Assembly: GCF_030867145.1 (NCBI RefSeq)
Contig: NC_134439.1
Location: 5,865,379-5,929,378 of the forward strand
Length of the DNA: 64,000 bases
DNA from: Opisthocomus hoazin
Lineage: Eukaryota; Chordata; Aves; Opisthocomiformes; Opisthocomidae
Direction of reading: 5' to 3'
Numbering within the stretch: the first letter of the stretch is position 1; each line of letters begins with the position of its first letter. Below are positions 11,721 to 24,360 of the stretch, in pieces. The position numbers were made by a program, and so were the translations under genes. The notes beneath the pieces are model-generated. The model did not search any database and had not been told where the DNA came from. It saw nothing but the letters and a program-made list of their open reading frames with translations.

Positions 11721-13135
11721 CTCCTTAAACCCCGGCAAGAACCCGGAGGTGTCAAGGCAGCTCAGAGGATGGCTCAGCCTCCTCGGAGGAGCAAAGGGAA
11801 CGGAGCTGCGGGAGAGAAACCGGGGCCACGTGGCTGCTCCGGCTGCCGAGGCTGCAGGCAACATCTGCCGAGGCTGGCATCGCCCGGGAGCGCTGGCAGA
11901 ACCCATCACGGATCCGGGCCGGGATGTGCCAAGTGGCGGCAGGTGGAGCCGATGGAGGACTTGGCACCGGGAGGGCCCCGCCACACGCTCCCGTCCCCGC
12001 CAGCCTCCCACGGGGACCGGTGCTGCCGCGCGTCGGGGCTGGGCTCCGCTCACAGCCCAAGCTGTTCCCGCGGCCGCCCCAGCACCCGCTGGGCGAGCCC
12101 GTGGGGCTGAGGCTTTGCTCCCCAGCTGGCGAGGAAGCCAAAACCCGCCTGGAGAAGCGACAAGCGAGAATTTGTTCCCCAAACGGCACAACCTGAGCGA
12201 TGCCTGGCAGCTCAGCCCGGCCCCGAGCTGGCGGCAGCAACACCTCCCGGGCCAGGCTGGCACCCGCAGCGCCCGGCTCCCACCCGGCGCGTGGCACGGC
12301 ACCAAGCCCTTCTGCGCTCGCGGTGCTTCGGCCCCCTTCTTTGCTCACTTTCTGAGCGCAGATGCGGCAAATCCCACTCCCCGCGACCGGATTCGGAGCT
12401 GAGCCTTGTCCCATCCCTGCTGGGGGGGGGTCACGGGAGATGTACCCCGTTCTGCATTAAAATAACGTCCGCCCTGAGACGTGAAATACGAAGGGACGTA
12501 CGCCAGGGCCAGCTGCAGCAGCAGTTTGTGCAGGTCTGGGTCCTGCTCCAGGTCCCTGGAAGGAGCTTCCAATTTTAGCTCTGCGGAGAGCAAGCATTCC
12601 CCTGCCTGGTGAAAGCGTCAGCAAGGGCAGTGCTGGGATTTGGGGGGGCCACCAGCTCCCTCCTCCCCGGTGCATTAGGTGGGGAGCAGGTTGCCCAAGT
12701 GCCACAGATGAGGTTTGTGACTCCTACAACCTTTCGGCATCGACCAGCTGTGCCAGTGCCAAACCATTTGTGGCTTGTGCTTCGGGCGCCCGGGGGTAAA
12801 TCCGCAGGGTGGGGTAAATCGGGGTGATCGCACCAACGCCTGGGTGCTGCACCCATCCGGATCGGCCGACGATGCTGCTGCTTACGGAGCCAGGCTGCTC
12901 CAGGACAGCTGCGCCAGAGGGGAAGAAGTCGCCTGGCTTAGATCCAGAGGAAAGAGATAGGGGTTTTTTTAGCAATTACTTTGCAGGACGTCAAAAAAAC
13001 CACAAGCGAGCATCCCTGGCGTGGGGACTCAGCGATCCTGGCTGCACCCAGGCATTTTGGCAGCCACCGGCTCCTCGTCCCGCGGCAGCATCACCCCCTT
13101 GACACCCCCACGCCAGGTCCCCCGTCACCTGGGGA
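11721..13135. other. GC/CpG-rich unique DNA, no gene seen
   Basis: Overlapping frames of 200-230 codons on both strands (for example 11622-12305 minus) are typical GC-rich shadows. No domain was recognised. Confidence 0.5.
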
Positions 13136-13139
13136 CCGC

Positions 13140-13470
13140 TGCTCCCCGGTCGATCGTTCTTTCAAGAAGGGCCTAGTTGACTCTGATTTAAATCAAAGCT
13201 CTGTTAGCTACAGTGCTATTACCACTGCCGAAAACGGTAACTAAATGGCATTTCCCCACCGCTCCATTTATATTTCTGTGCTCTTTACCCATTTGTAAAC
13301 TGCAGGAGGGAACAATTTAAGGCATCTGAGTGAAATGCTTAAATTAACAATTTACAAATAGCTTAATTGAGGTCCTGGTCTCTCTCTTCCTGAGCAGAAG
13401 CTGCTAAATGATTCTGAATCATTCCCATCTATTCGTTCTTGTGCTGTGAATTACAGGCCCTGGACTACAA
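13140..13470. other. AT-rich island, strong candidate conserved non-coding element
   Basis: About 330 bp of low-GC sequence lies between GC-rich flanks. It includes TGATTTAAATCAAAGCTCTG (a TCF/LEF-like WWCAAAG word), CTTAAATTAACAATTTAC, AGCTTAATTGAGG and CTAAATGATTCTGAATCATT (a nested palindrome, AATGATTCTGAATCATT). No open frame of note. Confidence 0.45.
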
Positions 13471-14475
13471 TAAAGGCTTTTGGCTGGGGGTACCCGTCAC
13501 TTCCACCGAGCGCGGCTGGCGACAGACGGCCGGAGCCACGGACGGGCGCTGAGAAACCACAAACCGTGGCGAGAAACGGGTGAGCACTGCAGGAGCCGAG
13601 GGTGGTCGATAGAGCTGCCTCTAGCCGAGGGATGCTGCGGGGCTTGTGGCCATCCCAAGGGCTTTACGTGGCTCTGAATGAGGGGCTGAGGCTCAGCCAG
13701 CCCCTGTCACCCTGCACGGAGCGGGGCTGGGATGCCACACACCACCTGAGAAAACAGCCGGTTGAAGGCAACAGCCAGTTCCCCAGCAGCAACTTCAAGC
13801 CCTCGTGCCACGACTGCAAACCCCGGGCACGGGGCTGCACCCTGTTCCTCACCCATCCTTCCCAAAAGCTGGTTCCCAGCACGGGAGGAGAGCTGCTGCC
13901 AGCAGCCGTGCCCGGGGAGGGATGGCGGGGTCCGCTCTGCCCGCAGCCCGCACTTGCTAAACCTCTCGCTGGCAGCCAAGGACACTCACGTCTGCATCAA
14001 ACTACTCAGCTCCCAGTCTAATTCTGGCACAGCAGACAGTAATTATAGGTACATCACCGGCGCTGACAAGTCTGGAGCTCGTCAGCCTGGTACCTGTCAG
14101 CGCAGCGCTGCAGACGCCCCATGGGGAGCCCTCTCCCACCCTCTCACGGCTCTATTTTGGGGATCACTCGGCGCTGCTTGGCCCCCAGGCACCCCCCATT
14201 ACACCGGGGCACATCCCACCGCCACCAGCCCCATCCCTCTCCAGGCACGGGTCGGAAAGGCGTCTCCATCACCCATGGGTCTCCACAGCCCCACACTATG
14301 CCCAGGAGGATGCTCCTGCATCTGCCCCGGGTTTGACACTGGGATTTCACTGGACTGGGTGAGGGATGGGCATCTGCTACCTGCTCCCGGCATCTAGGAG
14401 AAGGGTGCCCACGGTCCATGCACTGATCCTGGCAATGCCACCCAACCAAGGGGGGAACAAGCCAGACTTTGTCCT

Positions 14476-14530
14476 GGTGTAAGTCACCATGGCAGTGGAT
14501 CTGCCCCAATTACACCAGCCAAGGATCTCA
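14476..14530. repeat. Old palindromic interspersed repeat
   Basis: CTGGTGTAAGT near 14479 and AATTACACCAG near 14509 form an inverted repeat around GGATCTGCCCC, followed by CCAAGGATCTCAGG. I recall an old, common sauropsid repeat with the same layout (GGTGTAAATC...GATTTACACCAGCTGAGGATCTG). Confidence 0.5.
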
Positions 14531-14754
14531 GGGCTTTGGTTTCCATCGCACTTCTTTGAATTCAGCGGGCAGGAAACCAGAGGTGAGAACGATCCCGGCT
14601 GCCGGTGAGCTGGAGCTGTGGCCGTGCAGCAACCAGGGGCAAGAACCGATGAGGCTCCAGCCCAGGAGCAGCCTGCAGCTGGGAAGCTCAGGCAGCACCA
14701 GCGAGGAGGAGGAGGGGGGGAGGCTGGCTGTTTGCTGATTTTGAAAGGGGGGAG

Positions 14755-14885
14755 GAAGATGCATGTGGGGGGAGAAGCAATAATTTTAATTAAAAGGCAA
14801 ATGACTGCACTGGAAATTGACTTGAAGCACAGAGATATTAAAAAGCCGTTGACTCTGTGAATTATTCCTCCCTGGGCTGCTTGAC
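14755..14885. other. AT-rich island, candidate conserved non-coding element
   Basis: AATAATTTTAATTAAAAGGC, AAATGACTGCACTGGAAATTG and GAGATATTAAAAAGCCG are set in GC-rich DNA. TAAT cores are clustered. Confidence 0.4.
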
Positions 14886-15579
14886 AGGGAAGAGTATTTA
14901 GGCAGCACGGGCTGGTTCAGCATCCTGACTTGGGAGCCCCAACAAGTGGGGAGGTGAGTGGGAGCTGCTGGGCACCGGACAGCCCCTTCCCCCATCCTGG
15001 GGGACACCAAGGCAGCCGTGAGCCCCTGCCCTACCTCTGTACAAGGCAGCATCGTTCCTGCCTGTAGCTGCTGCCTGTCCAGCTGGGCATGGAACGAGCT
15101 GAGCATCCCCAGCGTCCGGGCTGCACGGACCTTCCCGGCTCAGCCCCATCACGGATGAGCCCTTGCTTCTCCCTGCTCAGTTAAGGGGCTCGGCTCCATC
15201 TCCTGAGCCCCTGTTGCATACTGTTGGCTTTAAACGAGACTTGAGAAACAAAAAACAAGCCTCCAAGCTTCCGAGACATCTCAAAAACCTCCCTGGCTGC
15301 CTCCAGGGTTACCCCGAGGCACGTCGCTGCCGGAACCCGAGATGGGAGGAAGGAACAGTGCTGATTTCTGTCACCTAGCCACAGGTCTGTCAGCCTAAGC
15401 AGGTGCTAGCAACCTTTCAGAAGGGGTCAAAACCACCTTTTTTCCACAGGAGACAAGCTCATTAACTGGCATCGTTACACAGCTGCAGGGTGACCTTATA
15501 ACTGTCTGTATGTTCACCTCCGCAAGGATGCGGCTTCTGAGAGCGGGGACTCTTTAATCTTGTTCAGACAAAGGCAGAA

Positions 15580-15850
15580 CAAGATCTGATAGCTGGAAGC
15601 TGAAGCGTCAGAAATGCAGACAAGAGAGAAGGCAAATGTGCTGAACGGGGCCGGGGAGAGCCCGCGCCGAGGGGGTTGGCTTCTCCATCACTGCCCACCT
15701 TTGAACCACGGCAGAGCATCCTTCCGAAAGATAAACGCCCGCTCAGCCAGAAGTTCTGGTCTGGATGCAGGAGTTACCGCCGAGACTTTGTGGCCTCTGT
15801 GTGGCTGGGGTCAAACTGGGTGATCAGCAGGGTCTTTTCTGGTCTTAAAG
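15580..15850 (+). mobile_element. Ancient CR1-type LINE relic
   Basis: The left part, GATCTGATAGCTGGAAGCTG plus AAGC, and the right part, GGTCAAACTGGGTGATCAGC then GGTCTTTTCTGGTCTTAAAG, match the two ends of an old archosaur/turtle CR1 3' region as I remember it ('...AGACTAGATGATCACAATGGTCCCTTCTGGCCTTAAAATC'). The middle is heavily diverged or replaced. Confidence 0.55.
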
Positions 15851-18800
15851 GGGTCCCACAAACCCAAAAAATCTCACAAATCCTATCCACTATCTTCTCC
15901 CCCTCCCTTCAGCCTTTCTTATTGTGCTGGTCTTAACACCTTCAGGGGCTGCAGAGCCCATTCAAAAACTTGAATCCCAGCAAAGCGCCACCATTCTGCT
16001 ACTTTCTCCCCCAAACATGTTGACGTTCAGGATCAGCAGGACCCACAGCCCTCCCCACAAACACCAGTAATGAAACTACCAGGGCTGGCTGTGCCTCCAG
16101 CCCGGAGAGCCAGCTCCCGGCTCCTGCGAAGGGCGGCAGAAGCCGTGGCCACGAGCGGAGCCTCCAAGCCTTCCCTCCCGCACGGCCCCGAGGAAGCGGC
16201 CGTGCAATCTGCTCGCCAGCTGAGGGGCAAGCGTGCCCGCCATTTGGAGCCGGGACGTTAATTGCTTGTGTAATTCTGGGACGGCAAACGAGCTCGAACA
16301 GCGACCGGCGCCGAGGGCAGATCCCCATCTGGATGCACGGCCCGGCTGCGGGCTGCTGCCTTCATCCTCCTTCCCCACTCCCATTTCGGGGTAATGTGTT
16401 CATTACAACTCAACCAGGCGTTCGCAGGAAATGCAATTAAGTCGCGGCGCACTGTTCCAGCGCCGTGGTTTTACACCGCGAAGGCTCTCGTGTCGAGGGG
16501 CCTGGCACACCCCACCTATTACAAGCTTGGTTTCCTCCACGTCCAGGCTGCCGTCCCCGGCACAGCCCTGCCTGCGCTGGGACTCCTGCTGCCTGACAGC
16601 CCTGCACATCCCTCTGCACACACAGAGATGCCAGTGCAGCTCCCCTCACCTGCAAGCTGGCACCAGCACAGAAAAGCCACCTGCTCCAGGGCAGGAGGCC
16701 ACCAAAGTCCCAGATAAGTAAGCCCAAAGCAGAAGGAAACGGGCTGGTGTCCCTCCAGGGATGCTGCATGATGCCTGCATCTCTCAGCCCCAGGGAACGG
16801 CAACGGGATAGGCTCTCACAAAGCTTAGAGGTTGGAGGAAATGTGTTTTATCTGAATGCAGGTGGTTTCCTGATCAGCTGGACCGGGACTGACTGGTGCT
16901 GCTGCCGCCTTTGGGATTATTTTAGCTCAGAGCTGCTGCCCTGATTGACAGGGCTCTGATGCCCTCCTCAGCCTCCCCAGCAAGAAACGCCGAGATCTTT
17001 GCTGAGGCACTGGAACCATCTCTGGCGATGCGAACACCCAGCCCATTAGAGGCCAACAGATGCCACAGAAATAAAATCTATTATTATGACAGACTCAGCA
17101 GGGGTTGCTAGTGAACAGATTCCACCACATTTCCCCTCTCACAGCTCTTCTGCAGCCGGCTGCTAGATGAGGCACCTGCCTCCCCGCCTAACCCAGAGAG
17201 CCAGCACCTTCCTCTCCTTCTCCTTTGAAAGCTTTCCCCTCCCGCTCCCAGTAAGGAAAACCTCAAACCTTACGAGCTCCAGCATTTGGTGGGGAGAGAG
17301 GGTCCCTCCAGGAACAACAGTGATGCCTCCGGCTGCAGACACCATCCCCAGCTTCAGAAACCCTCCCTCCCCTGCAAGAGGGTGGGAGCTGATGACTCCA
17401 TCACTGATGCAAACCAGAAAGCAGGCAGCACCCTCCTATAAACACCCAGAAAAACAAGCTACAGGTGCTGCCCTCACCCACCACGGTCCCTGCACCCAGG
17501 AGAGGGTCGGGGAAGGAGCAAACATCGAACATGAAACAAGCAGGGTGGGGAGGAGCACACTGCTGGCCCCCAGCCCCGGTACTGACCTGGAGACTTTAAA
17601 CAAAGGGAACAGAGTCCTGGCTTCTTCCCTCCTGCAATTCGATCGAGCCCTGGTTAGGGACAGGAAAGGAGGAGATTCATGAATGAACGCGATCCAGGCG
17701 GGAAAGTTCGCCGGGGATGGAGGGGAATAAACAAATAAATCAGAGCAAGCATACACATAATAAATCTGAAACAAAGGAGCAGCAGCAGCAAGCATCTGAG
17801 AATGAAATACAGCGCAGAGAGCGGTGGGGAGCCAGGCTGTGCCCCACCGCAGGGGCACGAGAGCAGCAGCCCCCTGCTACCCCACGCCCACGGTGGGGAC
17901 ACGACCCCCCTGTGCAGGGGGGGGGTTTGCTTCCACGCGTAGGGAGGCGAACATCCGCGCACAGGCTGCAAATGAACCCCAACACATGGGGGGTCTCGCC
18001 GAGGGGACCCTGCCCAGCTCAGCCCCCAGCCCAAGTGTGGGACGCTCGTTGGGAAGAGGAGCTACGGACATGGAAGAGCAACGGAGGCCCAGCATAGGTG
18101 GGCTTAGCCTGGGCTTTTTCTGGCAAATACTCAGGTTGGACTTTCCATCGCAAGCGAAGCCGCATAACCTCGTCGTGCCCTGTTGTGTGCAGCAGCACAG
18201 CCTGCCCTGGGGACCTGCCAGCCCCCAGCCTGGGCAGCACCCACCTCGAAGTCCCAGCACCAAAAAGCACCCTCCTGGCCCCGGCTCTGCAGAGCTCAAG
18301 CCTGCTCACGGGTCCAGATCAGCCTCACGCCAACGTGCTCCCCAGAAGTGAGCACAGTGGCAAAAACCAAGACAGGTGAGTATGGGGAGGGGAGAGGTGC
18401 TGCGCAGGGCTCCCCCACCCTCTGCCCCACAGGTCCGGACCCCCCGAGCACCCTACCCACAGGCTGCTGAACACAGGCAGTGCCTGGCTCCCGGCAAAAC
18501 AGCCCAGAGCTGCTTTGAGCCTCTATTTTTAGGGACACGGGGTGGTTTTTTCCCTCCCCCCTGCAAGCCCCCGTGCCTGGAGGAGCGGGGTGACAAGGGC
18601 AGGGGTGGCCAGGGGACAGCGGAGCCAACGAGATCTCAGTGCCCACAAGGATCTCTTTCTTCGCCGGCTGCGCCCGGCGCCGGGAGGCAGCTCGGCTCAT
18701 CCATCACGCCCACGGCCGTGGGACATCCGTCCCCTCGCCCCAAGCCCGGCTCTGGTCCCCTTGTCCTCACTCGGGCGTCAGTCCTTCCATCGCTGCCCTC

Positions 18801-19190
18801 CGACCAGGCAGCTGGGAGGGCCATGCGGGGCCCTCCCTTGCCCAGCAAGGAGGAGGAGGAGGAGGGTAGCAGGGTGATGAATGCCATTTCTAAACCCTGC
18901 ATGGCTGCAACCCCAACCAACAGCGGTGAAGGGCTCAGCAGCCCTGCCAAGGCTGCTGGAGCTCTGCCGTGCTGCCCTTGGGATGCTCCCAGGGCAGTCC
19001 GGGGCTCGGCCGAGCCCCTTTGCCCCCGGCTTTGCGGTGGGTTTTCACCCTCAGACCCAAGCAGGGGGATTTCGGTTGCGATGTGCAGTCCCCCCCCGCC
19101 GCCGGGACTGGCCGGGGCCGCTCGCATCCCTGCCGATCCGGGTGCGGATTCAAAGGCTCCGTGGTTCGGGAATGGATTTCACGCCCAGAG
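15851..19190. other. Unique DNA, no gene seen
   Basis: Mixed composition with a small AT-rich patch at 16385-16450 (TAATGTGTTCATTACAACTC) and a CpG-rich stretch at 16080-16330. The longest frame (18376-19197 plus, 273 codons) is Pro/Gly/Ser-rich with no motif. Confidence 0.5.
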
Positions 19191-19194
19191 TGAG

Positions 19195-19345
19195 TAGATA
19201 ATCTTAAAGGCACAATGGGAGAGAAACAAGAAGGATGAAATAAAAGTGGAAAATCCTTCTTGAATGCACTTTATTCATTTGTTTGGATAATTGCAGTTCA
19301 AGTTTCATTATTTATGCCGTGTTTTGTAATATGGCAGGAAAGGCT
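19195..19345. other. AT-rich island, candidate conserved non-coding element
   Basis: GAATGCACTTTATTCATTTG, TTTGGATAATTGCAGTTC and CATTATTTATGCCGTGTTTTG give a pocket of low GC with octamer- or homeobox-like words. Confidence 0.4.
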
Positions 19346-19814
19346 GCGGAGCGAATTTGCTGCTGTTGGCGGCTGCGATACCCGGCAGCACTCAGCGAGT
19401 GCAGGGTGCTCGGCCACGGGTGTCCAGAGGGTCCCGGGGACCCCAGCCAGCCCGGCCGGGCCACCCGGACACCAGCAGCAGAGCCCGGAGGCAGGAGCCT
19501 AACCCGGCACCAGGAGCAATGCTCCCGCTCCCAAAGGTAGATCTTACCTGCGGGATCATCCCTCCTCTCCCCGGCTCGCAATGAGACCTGAGTGACAAAA
19601 TACCGCTTTTCTAGTGGAAAACTGAAAAAGGAGGGTGACAAGCATGGCTTCTCTTACACATTTTCCAAGGAGAAAAGCTGAGCTTTCCAACCTCATCCTC
19701 AGGATTTTCTTGGTGCTGGGGCGAGGAAAAGGCTGGGGGTGCTTCCCACGGGCAGCGCTGCCCTGGCTGCCGAGCCTCCCAAACCCCGGCAGCAGGTCCC
19801 TGCGCTTGGTTTCG

Positions 19815-19935
19815 GTCTCCGCTTCACCCTACGCGACCTTGGGCCAAGGACTTGCCCTAGGAGCACCTTGGCTTCTCCACATGCAGAAGGGAGATAACAG
19901 ACTTGCTTTTGTGAAGAGCTGGGACTGACAGCTGA
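19815..19935 (-). repeat. MIR-like SINE relic
   Basis: GCGACCTTGGGCCAAGGACTTGCCC, then CTTCTCCACATGCAGAAGGG and GATAACAG, follows the antisense MIR order (GACCTTGGGCAAGTCACTT ... CCTCATCTGTAAAATGGGGATAATA). Confidence 0.55.
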
Positions 19936-22900
19936 CAAGAGCTAATTATTATCTGTGGAGAACCACAACCTCCCCAGAGTTATTCTGGCTGAGATACCAA
20001 GTCACGGGATGGCCAAGCGAGTCGCTCTGGGTCCTGCCACTTCCTGGGGACGGAGACCCCGGCAGCACCCAGACCGAAGCCATCCTGCCCCAGCCGCCCA
20101 TGTGTGCTGGTTCCCGGGGCTCAGCAGGAGCAGGGGCCCTTATTGGCTTTTCCACCCTTGTGCAAGCCTCGGGGGGGGGGGGCACACAGGGTCGTGTCCA
20201 AGAGCTCCAGTGGCTCCCTGGGCCTGAAGGACCTCGCTGATGGAGAAGATGCTGCCTCGCACCGCTGAGTCTGGGCAGCTCACACCGGGGGAACAAAACA
20301 GAGGCATGGATGGAACCAGGACCCGTGATGGAGCAGCCCGGCCGTGCCACGGGCCATTTCCCAGGGCAGGTTCAGCAGGGCAGGAGCAAGGCATGGTTTT
20401 CTGCAGGGGAGGAAGAGGAGGAGGGCAGGGAGAGGAGTGCGGAAGGCGCCATCGCAGTGTCCTTGAGTGTCCTTCAGAGGCTTTGCTTTTCGCGCAGTGC
20501 AGCGGATGAGGAAGGACTAAAAAATCCCAAAATGCTCTCCTCTTTGATTCCCCCCACCACAGAGAGAGTTGAAAGGAAACAGCGAAGGCAAGGGAAAGGA
20601 GGCAGCGTGTGGGAAGGGAGGAGAGAGAAATGGAGTGGGTATGGGGGGAAGGAGACGCTGCCGGTCCCCGCCCTGCCGAGCCCTGGAAATCAGGACCCCT
20701 CCAAGGGGACAAGGACTCCCTGGGAGCCTCCTGCGCTCGCCCAGGGCTGGGCAGCTCCATGCCACAGAGGGAAGGCGAGGGCAGAGGATGCCCCGAACAG
20801 CCGCACGCTGATGTCTTTTCCCCAAAGCACACCCACGCCTCGGCATCACCAAAAAATCCCAAGGGGAAACCATGCCGGAGCTGGCTGGCTACCCCCAGGT
20901 CGCTCCCAGAAGCAGCCGGAGGAGGAAGGAAAAGCGAACAGCCGCTCCGCGTGCCGCCAGCCAAGCACGCTCCACACACGGCGAGCACGACCTTCGGCCT
21001 CACCATCATCCCCTGCAGCCCAGCGGCCAGAGGGCGATGCCACGGCTGGCACAGGGATGTGAGCTGGCAGGGCTGGAAACATGCAACTGCTCTGTGTTTG
21101 GTCTGGGCAATGTGTTTTTAATGAGCCATATAATGTTTTTCAAATTATGCTGGAATCATTAATCCTCCTGAAATGAGACAGATTCTGCAGCCCGCAGGCA
21201 GCGCCGGGGCTGCCTGTTGCACGGCCGAGCAGGCAGGCGCTGCCTCTGCTCCGCTGCTTTCTGGCGGCAGCAGGGATGTTGAGATGTGACCCCCACAGCC
21301 CTGTCCCCCGCCTTGACAAGGGACCCAGCGCGGGGCTGGCCAGACCCCTGTGCCCACACACGCTTGGCCGGAGGAGGACCGCAGCTCTGCAGCTCTCCCT
21401 GCATCTCCTCTCCGTGCTCCTCGGTGGTACCCACCCATCCGAGCTGGATTCGGCCAGCCCCAGGCTCGTGCCCCTCCTCGCCCCTCCACGCAGGAGTGGG
21501 CTGCCGGGCGCTGGAGTTCCCTCCCTACTGGAGATGCCCCACGGGGACAAAAATTACTCAGCAAGCAAAAATGAGCAAAACCAGCCCTGAAGCACCCGGG
21601 AGGAGGTCCTGTCACCCAAACCCAGCCTGCCCTCCTCTCTCCTGAAAGCATCGCAGTCTCGTGCGGTCAGGAGCTGCCGGGATCCAGCGCTGCCCTCCCA
21701 GCCCTCTCGGGAGGCAGAGCAGCTCGGGATGGTCTCCTCGCGTGGTGTGGGAAGAGGAGCAAAGGAGGGCTCATTGGGCCTCCCCCCAAGGTGGGTCTAG
21801 CAGGTCACTGCACACAGGGTGCTGAAGGCAGAACAAGGCACATGCTGGCCAAAGCAGGGCAGGAGACGGCGGCAGCGGGCTCAGCCGACGGCTCGGCAGA
21901 GGCAGGCGTCCACGTCCCCAGCCCTGCCTGCCACCCCATGCGTTTTCCTGGAGATCCGACTCTAATTGCGGGAGGGAGGTGCTGTATTTTTCCATGCATG
22001 AAGATCCAAAGTGACACTTTCTCCCTTCCCTTTTCGGAGCGCGAGAGAGCTGGTTCATTAACATAAAACCACCGAGCCAAATAAAAACCCCGAGTGCCGT
22101 GACAGCATCCCTCCAAATAACACGGGCGAGGAGTTTGTTCGTCTCCAGCTCTGCCCTTGCCAAGCGCCATGGCAGCCACAGAAGGAAAGTCAACTGACAG
22201 GTGGTTGTTTCACACCCCGTTATGTGCCACTCAGCTCGGCCGAGCCGCCCCCGAGCCGCTGACAGATGGGTGGGCTTTCCAGCCCCGGATCCAGCCCTCG
22301 GAGCCGGCAGCGAGCGAGGGGATGCTCGGGAAGAGCAGCGAGTCTAGAACCGCCTGGTAAGGCTGTGAGAGCGGTCACCTAGCCCAGATGTTGGGCAGCT
22401 GGAGCAAGGGTTTCTTTCTAAGGCAGCCTTCTCTCCAAGTACCCAAAAATATCAGGACCCTGGTGGACACGGGGTCACCACGGAGCTTCCAGGCCGAGCA
22501 GGAGATGGGCAAGGCAGTGCCATGAGGCTTTATGCACGCCTATTCTGTAGCAATTTGGTTTCCGAAACACGACAGCGCTTCAGAAATGTGCGTGGCCTGC
22601 AGAGCCGTGCCTGGTATCCAGCTGGGCATCCTTGTCAGAGCAAGAGATCGAACCCAGGGCACCCAGGCTGCCCCCGACACCGCAGCCCCCAGGCCAGGTC
22701 CCTGTGCAGCCCTCCCCTCCCTGCACATCATCGGATTCACCTCTCTGCTTTCATCCCTTTTCCCTCCCTTCTCCCCCACCTGCGCCACAGGGCTGGTAAA
22801 GGACCAGGGGATCCCACACCGGGCAACACATCCCCCCTGAAATCCCACCCCGGCGCTCCATTCCTCCCTCCCACTCCCACAGCAAGCTGCCAGCTCCCTC

Positions 22901-24296
22901 CGAGCTCAGCCACGTACGAAATCCAAGCCTCTGTCCTTCTGCTCTTTGTCCCATTTCAGCTCAAAATATTCCATGAAAAAGAAAACCACAAACACCAGAC
23001 CAGATGCCACAACCGCTTTTCAAAACCATCTCCCTGGGAGCCAAGCTACTGGGCTGGGAGTTACAGCATCCCTTCCCCACCTTGGGTATCCCTGACACCC
23101 ATGGGTAATTAAGCCAATTAATGAGAGCCACTGACCATAAAATTTTGATACCCATAACCCCAGGGTGCTCACAAGGAAAATGCCAGGCTCTTTGGGAAAG
23201 GAGAGATTGGGAGAAATTCCAGCAGGTCAGGAGCCAAACTGCTTCCCATGGTCATGGCTGCAGCAAGGTGGGGGAGAGCTCGAGGGCAGCAAGAGTCGGG
23301 TAGGGGGCTGACCCACAGCCCCACAGTGCCCTGGGGGCTGCCCCATGGCTCTCTGGGGGGGCTGCAGCCCCGGAGCAAGAGCTGCAGCTCAGGGATGCTG
23401 GGGCTGGCCGCAGGACAGGAGCCATAAGTCTGGGCAGCTCATGAAACATGGAGGGTTTTAACTGGCTGTAATTGAAATATATAAACTTGAGGCGATGCAG
23501 AGCGGGCGTTCGCAGGCTCAGCCGGAGCAGAGAAGCACCCATGGGTGAGGAGGAGGAGCGGTGCCGGCAGCCACAGCCCAGGAGCCCTCATCACCACCCA
23601 CAGGCATGGCTCACGATTTTTGGATGTCCCCTCCCAAGGGCTGAGCGCTGACAGCACGACTTGAGCAAGGGGCTCCGGGGGGTGAGACTGGAAGAGAAGC
23701 TGCTCTTTGAGTCTCCTTTCCCAGTTATGCTGGAACACTGGTTCCCAGTTTGGGGCTGGGTTGCAGATGCTACATTTCCCAGCCTGGAGCTATTAGCTGT
23801 GCTGGAAGCCCAAATGCATCATCTTCCTTCACCCTCCTCCCTTTGCAATCAGAACATTTCAGCATAGGGGGAAAAAAAACAAACAAACCATAAGTGTTTG
23901 TCCCCCCCTTCCTCTTCCTCCCACCCCCACCCAGCCCTCTCCATCAGTCCTTCTGTTGGAGATGAATTTAAAACAAACAAAAAAAAAATCCTCATTTGCA
24001 TTTATTCTGAAAGTGGAAACCATGAAGGGGGAGGGAAAAAAATAAAAACAGCTGACAGCAAAGTTTTATTCTCCCCGTTGGGCGGCGAGAAGCAAATCAG
24101 TAATTTTTTAACGAGCATTTAAGCTCCTTTGCCGAGTGGCTCTTTGAGCCTTGGTGCACCTGCAGCCTGGCACAGCCAGGAGGGGGGTTAACGAGGGCCT
24201 TGGATGGGGAGCAGGCACAGCTGATGGGTAGCAGCACACGCTCTCCCATCTTGAGCTGCAGATCCTCAGTGATGAGCTGGGACCTCCCCAGCTCAG
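19936..24296. other. Unique DNA with several AT-rich patches, no gene seen
   Basis: AT-rich patches: 21105-21180 (ATGAGCCATATAATGTTTTT, GGAATCATTAATCCTCCTG), 21955-22125, 22950-23165, 23440-23490 and 23985-24125. The last carries A-rich homopolymers. Remaining frames are GC shadows. Confidence 0.5.
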
Positions 24297-24360
24297 AGAA
24301 TCACAGAATGTTAAGGGTTGGAAGGGACCTCTGTGGGTCATCTAGTCCAACCCTCCACAC
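24297..24360 (-). mobile_element. CR1 LINE, 64-bp 3' tip
   Basis: AGAATCACAGAATGTTAAGG followed by GTTGGAAGGGACCTCTGTGG and TCATCTAGTCCAACCCTCC is the 3' untranslated end of CR1. The insertion was truncated after about 64 bp. Confidence 0.9.
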
